In this document: positions 1-6,295 of the stretch, one piece after another | Layout of the letters: each line of letters opens with the position of its first letter | Numbering within the stretch: the first letter of the stretch is position 1 | Origin: Thermoleophilaceae bacterium | GTDB taxonomy: Bacteria > Actinomycetota > Thermoleophilia > Solirubrobacterales > Thermoleophilaceae | Direction of reading: 5' to 3' | DNA length: 10,352 nt | NCBI GenBank assembly: GCA_013812005.1 | Contig: JACCUE010000216.1 | Span: 1 to 10,352 of the forward strand | Program-made: the position numbers and the translations under genes | Notes under the pieces: generated by a model | What the model was told of the DNA's origin: nothing | The model's input: only the letters and a program-made list of their open reading frames with translations | Database searches by the model: none

Positions 1-1
1 C

Positions 2-463
2 GGCGACGCCCGAGCGGCGGCGCTCGACCTCAGCGTGGCCGATCCCCGGTTCGCCCCCGACGTGCTCGAAGCCTCGGCGCGTCGCGCGGTGGAGGCCTGG
101 GCGGAGGCGGTCGACGGCGCGGACGCCTCGCTCGAGGCCGTGGCCAGCCCGAGCGCGGTCGCCGAGCTGCTGCACCCCGGCGACGCCGGGCAGAGCACCC
201 GTCTGGTAGTACGCGGTCCGCGTGTGCGCTCGATCCGCATCGCCGCGCTGGACGCTGGCACCTCGCCCGCCACCATGACGATCGACATCGAGCTGGGCGG
301 CGTCCGGTACGTGGAGAACCGCGACACGGCGGCGGTCGTGTCGGGCAGCCGGACTGCGGCCACCAGCTTCACCGAGCGCTGGACGATGGCCCTCGACGGC
401 CCCGACCAGGGGCCCTGGCGCGTCGTGCGAACGGCCGGCGTCGCCGCTGTCGCTGCGGCTTGA
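2..463 (+). CDS. Tim44-like domain protein, C-terminal part (5' end outside window)
   Basis: The reading frame is open from the left edge to the TGA at 461-463, giving 153 visible residues. A GTG at 35 could start a 142-residue protein, but coding-like sequence continues upstream of it, so I read this as the end of a longer gene. The visible part looks like a Tim44/TimA-type domain: a helical stretch (FAPDVLEASARRAVEAWAEAV) is followed by alternating strands and ends in a pattern with FTERWTMALDG and PWRVV, typical of the last strands of that cone-shaped fold. In actinobacteria such domains usually follow a signal peptide or membrane helices and their role is not known; in mitochondria the domain contacts membrane lipid. 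No membrane segment lies in the visible part. It converges on the gene ending at 500, with 36 nt between. The family call is from remembered pattern and is moderately sure; function is open. Confidence 0.6.
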   Translation, partial: GDARAAALDLSVADPRFAPDVLEASARRAVEAWAEAVDGADASLEAVASPSAVAELLHPGDAGQSTRLVVRGPRVRSIRIAALDAGTSPATMTIDIELGGVRYVENRDTAAVVSGSRTAATSFTERWTMALDGPDQGPWRVVRTAGVAAVAAA

Positions 464-499
464 CGGCTGGGCGATGACGGCCGTCGGGATCGAGCTCGC

Positions 500-1306
500 T
501 CAGCGGCGTCCGGTGAGCAGCGCCATCGAGAGTGCCACGAGGGACGCCGACCCGGCGAAGGCGAGGTAGAGCCCCCACGCGGGGCTCACGAGCCCATCGT
601 CAACCAGCTCCCGGAAGTCGGCCGCCAGCACCACGAGCGCGGCAGTGGCGAGCAGGGCGGCAGCGAGCGGCAGAGGCGAGCGTCTGCCGCGCCGCGCGTG
701 GAGGGCCAGGAGGAGGCCGGCCGCCAGGGCGATCGCGAGGATCACGTAGCCGGCCCGGTCGATCCCGTAGTCGGTCACGAAGATGTCCCTGGCCCAGGGG
801 CCCAGCGAGCCGAGCACCATCAGCGCGAGAGCTAGGGGAACGAGGCGCATCGCGAGAGGAAGCTCCCGCGGGGGTCCCGGCTGGCCCGACCGTTCTCTCC
901 GGGCGCGCTCGGGAGCATCGGGCTCGAGGCCCGGCGGCGGCTCCAGCTCGATCTTCGGTGCAGCTTTTGCGGGCTCACCTTTCTCGGTCGGGTTGACCGC
1001 CATATGCGCGGCCGAACCGACCGAATGCGACTCGGGCCCGGGCGACGCCTCGCCCGCCGCCGCCACGTCGCCCGCCGGGTCCGCCACCCTCAGCGCGAGC
1101 TTGTCCTCAGCGTCCGCGGTCTCCAGCGCCGGGTCCACCACGACGCCGGCCTCGCGAAGGGCCGCCGCGATCTCCCGCCGGTCGGCGCCTTCGAGGCTCT
1201 CCAGCCTCCAGGACTGCGCCAGCGCCCCCATCCCGACGGTGGCCGGGCCGTGCTCGTCGAGCCAGCGCCGGATGAGCTGCTCGGGTGGCTGGTCACCGGC
1301 CGCCAT
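500..1306 (-). CDS. Hypothetical membrane protein, soluble N-terminal domain plus four transmembrane helices
   Basis: This is a 268-residue protein of unknown function. Residues 1-75 form a small, probably helical, soluble domain (RRWLDEHG, then REIAAALREAGVVVDPAL) that could be a winged-helix-like or other small interaction module. Residues 76-150 are a low-complexity linker rich in Ala, Pro, Gly and Glu. Four hydrophobic segments follow at about 152-171, 186-204, 212-230 and 241-264. The first ends in GSLGPWA and a short loop; such four-helix proteins with a G-x-x-PW motif after helix 1 are common in actinobacteria and uncharacterised. The ATG at 1306 lies 12 nt after the stop of the marR-type gene on the same strand, so the two are very likely co-transcribed from the divergent promoter at about 1763-1792. 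That placement suggests a link to whatever the MarR protein senses or to the exporter. No Shine-Dalgarno sequence is visible. Confidence 0.75.
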   Translation of the reverse strand: MAAGDQPPEQLIRRWLDEHGPATVGMGALAQSWRLESLEGADRREIAAALREAGVVVDPALETADAEDKLALRVADPAGDVAAAGEASPGPESHSVGSAAHMAVNPTEKGEPAKAAPKIELEPPPGLEPDAPERARRERSGQPGPPRELPLAMRLVPLALALMVLGSLGPWARDIFVTDYGIDRAGYVILAIALAAGLLLALHARRGRRSPLPLAAALLATAALVVLAADFRELVDDGLVSPAWGLYLAFAGSASLVALSMALLTGRR

Positions 1307-1318
1307 ACGCGGCCCAGG

Positions 1319-1756
1319 TTAACCCTCGGCCGACAGGGCGCGGCGCAGCGTGTCGCGCAACACGCGCTGGTCGGCCATCGACAGTGAGGCGAGCGCCTCG
1401 GGCGGCTCGTGCAGACGTGCCAGAGCGCGCTCGCGCAGGGTTTCGCCCTCGGCGGTGAGGGCGAGCAGCTTGACCCGCCGGTCCTTGGGGGAGTCGCGGC
1501 GCTCGATCAGCCCCCGGGCCTCCAGGCGGTCGACCATCGACGTCACGTTGGAGGCGTCGCAGAACAGCCACTCGGCCATCGTGCTCATAGGCAGCTCGAT
1601 GCCCGGCTCGAGGCTCTTCAGCAGACCCAGCGCCATGGGGGAGAGCCCGAACTCACCGGCCACCGCGGGAAAGCGGGGGGGCCGCTCGGACCACCACAGC
1701 TCCAGGAGGAGCTTCCACGCCTCGGTCGCGGCATCGTCCCTTGTCGTGGCGCACAC
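1319..1756 (-). CDS. MarR family transcriptional regulator
   Basis: This is a winged-helix repressor, 145 residues from GTG 1756, the usual length for MarR proteins. A dimerisation helix (about residues 10-23) leads into the helix-turn-helix, STMAEWLFCDASNVTSMVDRLEARGLIER at about 58-86, with recognition helix near 69-80. The wing contains the family hallmark DSPKDRRVKLLALTAEG (88-104), including the D-x-R-R turn. The frame stays open to a TTG at 1798, but that longer form would translate the promoter and operator. A TATGCT hexamer at 1768-1763 places the transcript start at or next to GTG 1756, so I choose that start with a leaderless message; GTG 1762 is the alternative. It is divergent from the ABC exporter operon, and a palindromic operator lies between them. 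By family precedent it would repress both directions and be released by a small hydrophobic or aromatic ligand. The ligand is not visible from sequence. Confidence 0.92.
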   Translation of the reverse strand: MCATTRDDAATEAWKLLLELWWSERPPRFPAVAGEFGLSPMALGLLKSLEPGIELPMSTMAEWLFCDASNVTSMVDRLEARGLIERRDSPKDRRVKLLALTAEGETLRERALARLHEPPEALASLSMADQRVLRDTLRRALSAEG

Positions 1757-1762
1757 GCCCAC

Positions 1763-1792
1763 AGCATAATTGAAAGAGACAATGGTTGACAA
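1763..1792 (-). promoter_or_regulatory. Promoter of the marR-type gene
   Basis: On the minus strand, TTGTCA at 1792-1787, an 18-nt spacer and TATGCT at 1768-1763 form a plausible sigma-70-type promoter. The start point would be at about 1756, the GTG chosen for the regulator. Its -35 box overlaps five bases of the opposing TTGACA and lies in the operator, which predicts autoregulation. Confidence 0.6.
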
Positions 1793-1805
1793 GCTCAACT
1801 ATTGT
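1779..1805. promoter_or_regulatory. Putative MarR operator, 27-bp imperfect palindrome
   Basis: The left arm at 1779-1789 reads ACAATGGTTGA and the right arm at 1795-1805 reads TCAACTATTGT. Ten of eleven positions are complementary (mismatch at 1784/1800), around a CAAGC centre at 1790-1794. The core GTTGA-N5-TCAAC resembles known MarR-type sites. The palindrome covers the -35 boxes of both divergent promoters. Binding by the adjacent regulator is inferred from position and symmetry. Confidence 0.85.
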
Positions 1806-1814
1806 GCCTAGCCT
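1786..1814 (+). promoter_or_regulatory. Promoter of the ABC exporter operon
   Basis: A perfect -35 box, TTGACA at 1786-1791, is followed by a 17-nt spacer and a TAGCCT -10 box at 1809-1814. The predicted transcript start falls at about 1821-1822, which is the ATG of the ATPase gene, so the mRNA is probably leaderless. The -35 box sits inside the palindrome, so repressor binding would block sigma-factor access. Confidence 0.75.
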
Positions 1815-1821
1815 GCCCGCC

Positions 1822-2856
1822 ATGAGCGATCAACGCCCGGCAAGCATCGAGGTCGAGGGCCTCGTGAAGGAGTTCAAGAAGGGCCCGCGCGCAGTCGACG
1901 GCATCGACCTCCACGTCGACCCGGGCGAGATCTACGGGTTCCTGGGTCCCAACGGAGCCGGCAAGTCCACCACCGTGCTCATGCTCACCACGCTGCTCCC
2001 CCCCGACGAGGGCACAGCTCGCGTGGCCGGCTACGAGGTGCGCGAGGACGGCGCCCGCGTGCGCGAGAACATCGGCGCCGCGCTCCAGGAAGCGGCGCTG
2101 GATCCCTATCTCACCGCGCGCGAGCACATGCGCCTGCAGACCGCCCTGCACGGCCTGCCGAAGGCCGAGCGCCGCCGCCGTGGCGACGACCTGATCGCGC
2201 GCCTCGGCCTGGCCGACGCCGCCGACCGCAAGGTGGGCGGCTACTCGGGCGGGATGAAGCGCCGCCTCGACTTGGCGCTGGCCCTCGTGCACGGTCCGCG
2301 GATCCTCTTCCTGGACGAGCCCACCACCGGCCTCGATCCCCAGAGCCGCAGCTCGCTGTGGGAGGAGGTGAGGCGCCTGGCCAAGCAGGAGGGCGTCACG
2401 GTCTTTCTCACCACGCAGTACCTCGAGGAGGCCGATTCGCTGGCGGACCGGGTGGGCATCATCGACAACGGCGTGATCGTGGCCGAGGGCACACCCGAGT
2501 CGCTGAAGGAGGAGATCGGCGAGCCGAGCGTGGAGGCGGTGCCCGCCGATCCCTCCCGCAACGAGGACGTGATGCGTGTGCTGCACCGCTTCGGCGGTGG
2601 CGACTGCCCGCACTACGTGAACGAGAGCATCGCCGTGCGCCTGAAGGGCGGCTCGGCCTCGCTGGCCGAAGTGGTGCGCGCCCTCGACGCCGAGGGCATC
2701 GAGGTGGTCCACCTCCAGCTGCACGCGCCCACCCTCGACGACGTGTTCCTGGCCAAGACCGGCCGCACCCTCGAGGGGGCGGAGGAGGAGGACGACGACG
2801 GCGAGGGCGAGACGGGCGCCCCGAACGTGGCCTCCGCCCAGGCCGCAGCGGTTTGA
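1822..2856 (+). CDS. ABC exporter ATP-binding subunit, DrrA type
   Basis: This is a 344-residue ATPase that would power a drug, antibiotic or lipid exporter together with the two downstream permeases. It has Walker A GPNGAGKST (residues 42-50), Q-loop Q89, the ABC signature YSGGM (141-145), Walker B ILFLDEP (161-167) and D-loop GLD (170-172). The usual switch histidine is replaced by Gln199 in TTQYLEEAD, a change characteristic of the DrrA daunorubicin-resistance subfamily and so not a sign of decay. A C-terminal accessory domain (about 215-318) precedes an acidic tail, EEEDDDGEGE. ATG 1822 is chosen over the upstream ATG at 1786 because the promoter's -10 box (1809-1814) lies between them and the family starts close to the SIEVEGLVK strand. 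The gene's last codon overlaps the TTG start of the first permease (TTGA). It is divergent from, and probably repressed by, the MarR protein. Confidence 0.93.
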   Translation: MSDQRPASIEVEGLVKEFKKGPRAVDGIDLHVDPGEIYGFLGPNGAGKSTTVLMLTTLLPPDEGTARVAGYEVREDGARVRENIGAALQEAALDPYLTAREHMRLQTALHGLPKAERRRRGDDLIARLGLADAADRKVGGYSGGMKRRLDLALALVHGPRILFLDEPTTGLDPQSRSSLWEEVRRLAKQEGVTVFLTTQYLEEADSLADRVGIIDNGVIVAEGTPESLKEEIGEPSVEAVPADPSRNEDVMRVLHRFGGGDCPHYVNESIAVRLKGGSASLAEVVRALDAEGIEVVHLQLHAPTLDDVFLAKTGRTLEGAEEEDDDGEGETGAPNVASAQAAAV

Positions 2857-3629
2857 GCCCGGTCTGGCTCCAGACGCGCGAGCTGGCCCGGCGCTCGCTG
2901 GTACGCACGCTGCGCCAGCCCGCCCAGGTGGTCCCCACGATCACGTTCCCGCTCTTCCTGCTTGCGATCAACGCCGGTGGCCTCGACGCAGCCACCGGCA
3001 TTCCCGGCTTCCCAACCGACTCCTACCTGACCTTCGCGCTCGCGGTGCCCTTCATCCAGTCGGGCATCTTCGCCGTCTCCAACGGGGGAGCGGACCTGGC
3101 GCGCGACATCGAGACGGGCTTCCTCGACCGCCTGGCCCTCACGCCCATGAGCGGGGCGGCGCTGATCACCGGCCAGCTGGCCGGAGTGGTGGCGCTCGGG
3201 CTACTCAACGCGGTGGTCTACCTGGGGGTCGGCCTGGCCGCCGGGGCGACGCTCGAGGCGGGTGTGGCCGGCGCGCTGGTGCTGTTCGCGCTGTCGCTGG
3301 TGATCGTGTTCGCCTTCGGCTGCGTGGGTGTGTACGCCGCCTTTCGCTTCGGCGACGGGGAGGCGGTCCAGGGTCTGTTCCCGGTCATGTTCGTGTTCCT
3401 GTTCCTCTCCTCGATGGCCCTCCCGCGCGACCTGATCGAGCAGGAATGGTTTCGCACCGTCGCCACGCTGAACCCGGTCAGCTACCTGATCGAGGGAGTG
3501 CGCTCGCTGTTCATCGTGGGCTTCGACGGCCGGGCGCTGGCCCTCGCCTTCGGTTGTGGAATGGCGATCGGCATGGCGTTTCTCGCGCTCTCCGTCGGCA
3601 GGCTGCGCACCAGGCTGGTGCGCACGTGA
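2853..3629 (+). CDS. ABC-2 type transporter permease (first of pair)
   Basis: This is a 258-residue integral membrane subunit of the DrrB/ABC-2 family. Hydrophobic segments lie at about 26-44, 58-76, 106-128, 136-160, 174-190 and 228-248, the six-helix layout expected. Family signatures are visible: ARDIETGFLDRLALTPMS (83-100), which includes the coupling-helix region that contacts the ATPase, and LNPVSYLIEGVRSLF (206-220) before the last helix. The start is TTG 2853, overlapping the ATPase stop in TTGA; the next in-frame GTG would cut away part of the N-terminal amphipathic region. The overlap and lack of a Shine-Dalgarno sequence suggest translational coupling. It overlaps the second permease by four bases (GTGA), so the two probably form a heterodimer around one or two copies of the ATPase. 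The substrate cannot be read from sequence. Confidence 0.9.
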   Translation: MSPVWLQTRELARRSLVRTLRQPAQVVPTITFPLFLLAINAGGLDAATGIPGFPTDSYLTFALAVPFIQSGIFAVSNGGADLARDIETGFLDRLALTPMSGAALITGQLAGVVALGLLNAVVYLGVGLAAGATLEAGVAGALVLFALSLVIVFAFGCVGVYAAFRFGDGEAVQGLFPVMFVFLFLSSMALPRDLIEQEWFRTVATLNPVSYLIEGVRSLFIVGFDGRALALAFGCGMAIGMAFLALSVGRLRTRLVRT

Positions 3630-4408
3630 GCGGCTTCGCGCGCACCCGCAGCATCGCCTTTGCGGTGGCGTGGCGAAACCTGCACAACTTCTTCACCAAC
3701 CCGGTGCTGATCGTGCCGGCGCTGCTCTTCCCCCTGTTCTTCTTCACCGCGTTCGCCGGCGGGCTGTCGCGGGTGGCGAGCGCGCCGGGCTTCGACTTCG
3801 CCGGCGACTACACCGCCTTCCAGTTCGTGTTCGTGCTCCTGCAGGCCTCGGCCTTCGGCGGGGTGTTCACCGGCTTCGCGCTGGCCCGCGACTTCGAGTC
3901 GGGCTTCGGCCGGCGCATGATGCTGTCGGCGCCCAACCGGGTGGGGATCCTCGGCGGATACGCGATCGCGGCCTTCGCGCGCGCGGTGTTCATCTGGGTG
4001 CTGCTCACGGCGATCGCCCTCGCGGTGGGGATGGGCGTCGGGGGCAATGCCGTCGACATGCTCGGTCTCTATGCGCTCGCCGGCATGATCAACTTCGCGG
4101 CGCTGATGTGGGCGGCGGGCATCGCCCTGCGCATCAGGTCGATCCAGGCCGGGCCGCTCATGCAGACGCCTGTCTTCCTCATCATCTTCCTGGCCCCGGT
4201 CTACGTGCCGATCGACCTGTTGAGCGGGTGGGTGGAGTCGGCCGCGAGGGTGAACCCGCTCACCGCCGTCATCGAAGCCGGCCGTGGCTTCATCTCGGGC
4301 GCCGAGACGGAGGTGCTGCTGGCTTTCGGAGCGGCGGCCGGGCTGGCGCTGCTGCTGGCTGTCTGGGCGTTTACCGGTTTGCGGCGCGCGGAGGCGGCGG
4401 GTGGCTGA
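3626..4408 (+). CDS. ABC-2 type transporter permease (second of pair)
   Basis: This is a 260-residue permease, a probable paralogue of the preceding one. Both open with a basic, aromatic N-terminus leading into a V-P-x-x-x-FPLF first helix and both have an ARDxExGF motif. Helices are predicted at about 27-45, 64-83, 115-136, 144-168, 182-200 and 228-249. The coupling region here is ARDFESGFGRRMMLSAPN (88-104), diverged from the RLALTP consensus kept by its partner, and the late motif is VNPLTAVIEAGRGF (209-222). This asymmetry suggests the two permeases have specialised within a heterodimer. The start is GTG 3626, sharing four bases with the upstream stop at 3627-3629. It ends the exporter operon proper; the next gene starts 41 nt later. 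Confidence 0.9.
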   Translation: MSGFARTRSIAFAVAWRNLHNFFTNPVLIVPALLFPLFFFTAFAGGLSRVASAPGFDFAGDYTAFQFVFVLLQASAFGGVFTGFALARDFESGFGRRMMLSAPNRVGILGGYAIAAFARAVFIWVLLTAIALAVGMGVGGNAVDMLGLYALAGMINFAALMWAAGIALRIRSIQAGPLMQTPVFLIIFLAPVYVPIDLLSGWVESAARVNPLTAVIEAGRGFISGAETEVLLAFGAAAGLALLLAVWAFTGLRRAEAAGG

Positions 4409-4449
4409 GCGCCGTTTGTCCGCTCGGGCCCAGGGGTACTCGGAACAGC

Positions 4450-4692
4450 ATGGACGACGAAACCAGAAGCGACCACCAGGAGATCGCGGCGGAGGCCGAG
4501 CGCGAGGCCGACGACCTCAAGCATCAAGGCGACAAGCTCGGGGAGGACATCGAGGCCACCAAAGCCGACTGGGAGCACAAGCAGGAGGATCAGAGCGTGC
4601 CCGGCGCGGTCCCGGATCCCGGCGACGAGGGTGATACCGACCAGGCCGCGCAGAGCGAGCACGGCGAGTCGACGCAGAACGCCGCGGACTGA
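4450..4692 (+). CDS. Small acidic, coiled-coil-like hypothetical protein
   Basis: This is an 80-residue, strongly charged, soluble protein with no cysteine and no membrane segment. Residues 8-46 are probably one long helix rich in Glu, Ala, Lys and Asp. It ends in KADWEHKQEDQSVPGAV (38-54), a pattern (D-W-E-x-K followed by SVPGA) that I recall from other small actinobacterial proteins of unknown role. The last 25 residues are acidic and likely disordered. The start ATG 4450 has no close Shine-Dalgarno sequence; an AGGGG lies 13 nt away. A TACTCG hexamer at 4437-4442 sits exactly seven bases before the ATG, a weak hint of its own leaderless promoter. Otherwise it is read through from the exporter operon, 41 nt upstream. 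A stress-related or scaffold role would be guesswork. Confidence 0.75.
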   Translation: MDDETRSDHQEIAAEAEREADDLKHQGDKLGEDIEATKADWEHKQEDQSVPGAVPDPGDEGDTDQAAQSEHGESTQNAAD

Positions 4693-4696
4693 TGGT

Positions 4697-4716
4697 GGCC
4701 GGCGTCCAGGCCGGCC
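4697..4716. terminator. Hairpin between convergent genes
   Basis: GGCCGGC at 4697-4703 and GCCGGCC at 4710-4716 form a perfect 7-bp stem with a 6-nt loop. It begins 4 nt after the stop of the small acidic protein and lies before the end of the convergent dehydrogenase at 4744. There is no T-rich tail, as is common for terminators in very GC-rich actinobacteria. It could serve both strands. Confidence 0.55.
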
Positions 4717-4743
4717 TGCACCGAGTGGCGACGGCGCCGCGCC

Positions 4744-5505
4744 CTACCGGCTGAAGGCCCGCTTCGTGCCCAGGTCGAGCAGCGCCTTGGGCAGGAGCTT
4801 GGCCAGGCGCTCGCCGCCACCCGGGTTGAGCTCGTCGTCGTCGCTCTCGATCGCGGCAAGCACCTTCTCCGCCCAGTCCACGGGATCGACGTGGTCCCAT
4901 CCGTCGGTGTTCGCGTGCTCGTCCAACTCGCTCTGCACCTGGTCCATCATGTCCGTGTCCACCCCGGGAGTGATCAGCTCGAGCACCGTCACGCCGGTCG
5001 CTTCGAGCTCTCGCCGCAGCGACTCGGTGAAGCCGTGCAGTCCCATCTTCGACGCCGCGTACACCACGGCCCCCGGGAAGGGCACATGGCCGATGATCGA
5101 GGCGTTGTTCACGATCTTCCCGCTCCCGCGCTCCAGCATCGAGGGGAGCAGAAGCCGGGTGAGGTGAATCGGCGCCGCGAGGTTGACCTGCAGCAATTCG
5201 TAGGCCTTCGTCACGTCGGTGCGGTCGAACAGCCCACCGGTGAAGACGCCCGCGTTGTTCACGAGCAGGTCGATGCGCGACGCATCCGTCCCGAGCTCGC
5301 GCACGCTCTCCTCCACGGAATCCGGGGAGGAGAGATCGAGGCGGACCGGGCGCACGTTGGCCACACCCCCGACCGAGTGCCTGGCGTCCACCTCGCGCAC
5401 GCCTCCCAGCACCTCCGCACCCCGCTCGCCCAGGGCCTGGGCGATCGCGCGGCCGATACCGCGGTTGCTGCCGGTGACAAGTGCCGTGCTGCCTTCGATT
5501 TTCAT
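4744..5505 (-). CDS. Short-chain dehydrogenase/reductase (classical SDR)
   Basis: This is a 253-residue NAD(P)-dependent oxidoreductase with a Rossmann fold, the normal size for a classical SDR. The cofactor loop is TGSNRGIG (11-18). The residue after it in the second strand region is Arg37 (GGVR), which suggests NADP preference. NNAG is at 83-86. The catalytic tetrad is complete: Asn108, Ser136, Tyr149 and Lys153 (YAASK). The C-terminus (about 190-253) is polar and lacks membrane segments; it carries a D-x-VDPVDWAEKVLAAI stretch of the type that follows the substrate loop in many uncharacterised SDRs. The substrate cannot be assigned. ATG 5505 is the natural start, with AGGA four bases upstream. 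It lies 42 nt after the vapC-type gene on the same strand, so the toxin-antitoxin transcript could run into it, and it converges on the small acidic protein gene. Confidence 0.92.
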   Translation of the reverse strand: MKIEGSTALVTGSNRGIGRAIAQALGERGAEVLGGVREVDARHSVGGVANVRPVRLDLSSPDSVEESVRELGTDASRIDLLVNNAGVFTGGLFDRTDVTKAYELLQVNLAAPIHLTRLLLPSMLERGSGKIVNNASIIGHVPFPGAVVYAASKMGLHGFTESLRRELEATGVTVLELITPGVDTDMMDQVQSELDEHANTDGWDHVDPVDWAEKVLAAIESDDDELNPGGGERLAKLLPKALLDLGTKRAFSR

Positions 5506-5547
5506 GCGGTCCTGCTACCCGAACTCGCGCGGGGAAAACGGACCGGG

Positions 5548-5955
5548 CTATACGCGGGTGACGCTGAGTGGGGGGTGCGCGCGGGCGATCTCGGCGAAGT
5601 CCTCGTCCTGGGTGACGACGGGTAGGCCGTGCTCGATCGCGGTTGCCGCTATGAGGGCGTCGGTGAGGCGGACGGTGCGCTGGATGCCCGCGCCGCGACA
5701 GTCGTTGACGAGCCTGGCCCAGGCGGCGATGACGGGTTCGTTGATCGGCAGCGGATCCGCGGTACGCGCGAGCGCGAGGGTGTCCGCGCGGCGCGCCCGC
5801 AGCTCGGGGTCGTCGGTCGCGAGGACGCCGAGCTGGAGCTCTCCGATCGTCACCACGGATACGGCGACCCGGTCGGGCAGCTCGGCGAGGGGCCGTCCGC
5901 TCTCCTTGCCTATGAAGACCGAGGTGTCGAGCAGCCCCGCGGTGGTGGCGCTCAC
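5548..5955 (-). CDS. vapC: VapC-type toxin, PIN-domain ribonuclease
   Basis: This is a 135-residue PIN-domain protein, the usual size of VapC toxins, which are Mg2+-dependent endoribonucleases that cleave tRNA or rRNA and slow growth. The acidic active-site set is intact: Asp10 in LLDTS, Glu39 in TIGELQLG, Asp99 in TDALIAATA and Asp117 in TQDEDF (Asp119 nearby). The frame stays open far upstream, but GTG 5955 is chosen because it overlaps the antitoxin stop by four bases (GTGA) and places LLDTS near the N-terminus as in the family. The antitoxin lies directly upstream, so translation is coupled and antitoxin is made first. No truncation or missing catalytic residue is seen, so the toxin is likely active. 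Confidence 0.93.
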   Translation of the reverse strand: MSATTAGLLDTSVFIGKESGRPLAELPDRVAVSVVTIGELQLGVLATDDPELRARRADTLALARTADPLPINEPVIAAWARLVNDCRGAGIQRTVRLTDALIAATAIEHGLPVVTQDEDFAEIARAHPPLSVTRV

Positions 5956-6194
5956 AGCTCGTCGATCGTGTGGCCGGCCAGGGTGGCGAGCTCTTCGGTC
6001 AGCCCCGGGTCGGCCGCACGGGTCTCGAGCTCGCGCGCAAGGCGCTCGCCCGAGAGCCAGCGGGTGCGCTGCCCGTGGGGGACGATGTCGGCTACGGGGT
6101 TGCCCCGCACGGTGAGCGTGACGCGCTCCCCGGACTCCACCGCGGCGATCACCTCGGACGTGTTGTTGCGCAGGGTTCGAACGCCAACCTCCAT
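5952..6194 (-). CDS. Type II antitoxin, Phd/YefM family (partner of VapC)
   Basis: This is an 80-residue antitoxin. The N-terminal DNA-binding domain reads MEVGVRTLRNNTSEVIAAVESGERVTLTVRGNPVADIVP, the classic Phd/YefM pattern with a two-strand, two-helix core and a P-VADIVP end. The C-terminal part (about 45-80; RTRWLSGERLARELETRAADPGLTEEL) is charged and helical and would wrap the toxin's active site. ATG 6194 is preferred: TACGAT at 6207-6202 lies exactly seven bases before it, implying a leaderless transcript. The in-frame ATG at 6203 would add three residues and overlap that hexamer. By family precedent the antitoxin, alone or with VapC, represses its own promoter. Pairing of a Phd-type antitoxin with a PIN toxin is common. 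Confidence 0.92.
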   Translation of the reverse strand: MEVGVRTLRNNTSEVIAAVESGERVTLTVRGNPVADIVPHGQRTRWLSGERLARELETRAADPGLTEELATLAGHTIDEL

Positions 6195-6201
6195 GTGCGA
6201 C

Positions 6202-6207
6202 ATCGTA
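6202..6207 (-). promoter_or_regulatory. -10 box of the toxin-antitoxin operon
   Basis: TACGAT on the minus strand at 6207-6202 is followed by seven bases and then ATG 6194. This fits a leaderless transcript. No convincing -35 box lies 16-18 bases upstream, so the call rests on the hexamer and spacing alone. Confidence 0.45.
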
Positions 6208-6253
6208 GCACTGAGACCAGGGAACCGAGCCTCCTGGAATGGCGGCCTCGCGG

Positions 6254-6259
6254 TACGCT
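6254..6259 (+). promoter_or_regulatory. -10 box upstream of the VOC gene
   Basis: TACGCT at 6254-6259 lies six bases before an ATG at 6266, which opens a 9-codon reading frame ending on the VOC start. No clear -35 box is seen. The predicted transcript start is at or near 6266. Confidence 0.4.
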
Positions 6260-6265
6260 CGTCTG

Positions 6266-6295
6266 ATGCGCCGCCCGTGGCCCGCGCAGCCCTGA
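6266..6295 (+). other. Possible 9-codon leader ORF overlapping the VOC start
   Basis: ATG 6266 opens the peptide MRRPWPAQP, stopping at TGA 6293-6295, whose last base is the first base of ATG 6295 (TGATG). If transcription starts at the TACGCT-directed site, this leaderless mini-ORF is translated first and re-initiation could start the VOC protein, which lacks its own Shine-Dalgarno sequence. It could also be chance, or the VOC protein may start at GTG 6277. Confidence 0.35.

Noticed and set aside
476..485. GACGGCCGTC perfect 10-bp palindrome between the first two convergent genes.
   Set aside because: It has no loop and is short for a GC-rich sequence; neither a terminator nor an operator is supported.
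1757..1798. Extending the MarR protein to a TTG at 1798.
   Set aside because: It would place the operator and the gene's own -10 and -35 boxes inside the coding region, and the extra residues (SLSTIVSFNYAVG) do not resemble the family N-terminus.
5507..5545. Inverted repeat CGGTCC / GGACCG flanking the gap between vapC and the SDR.
   Set aside because: It is only 6 bp with a 27-nt loop and GC-rich; chance is likely, and a weak terminator or operator cannot be claimed.
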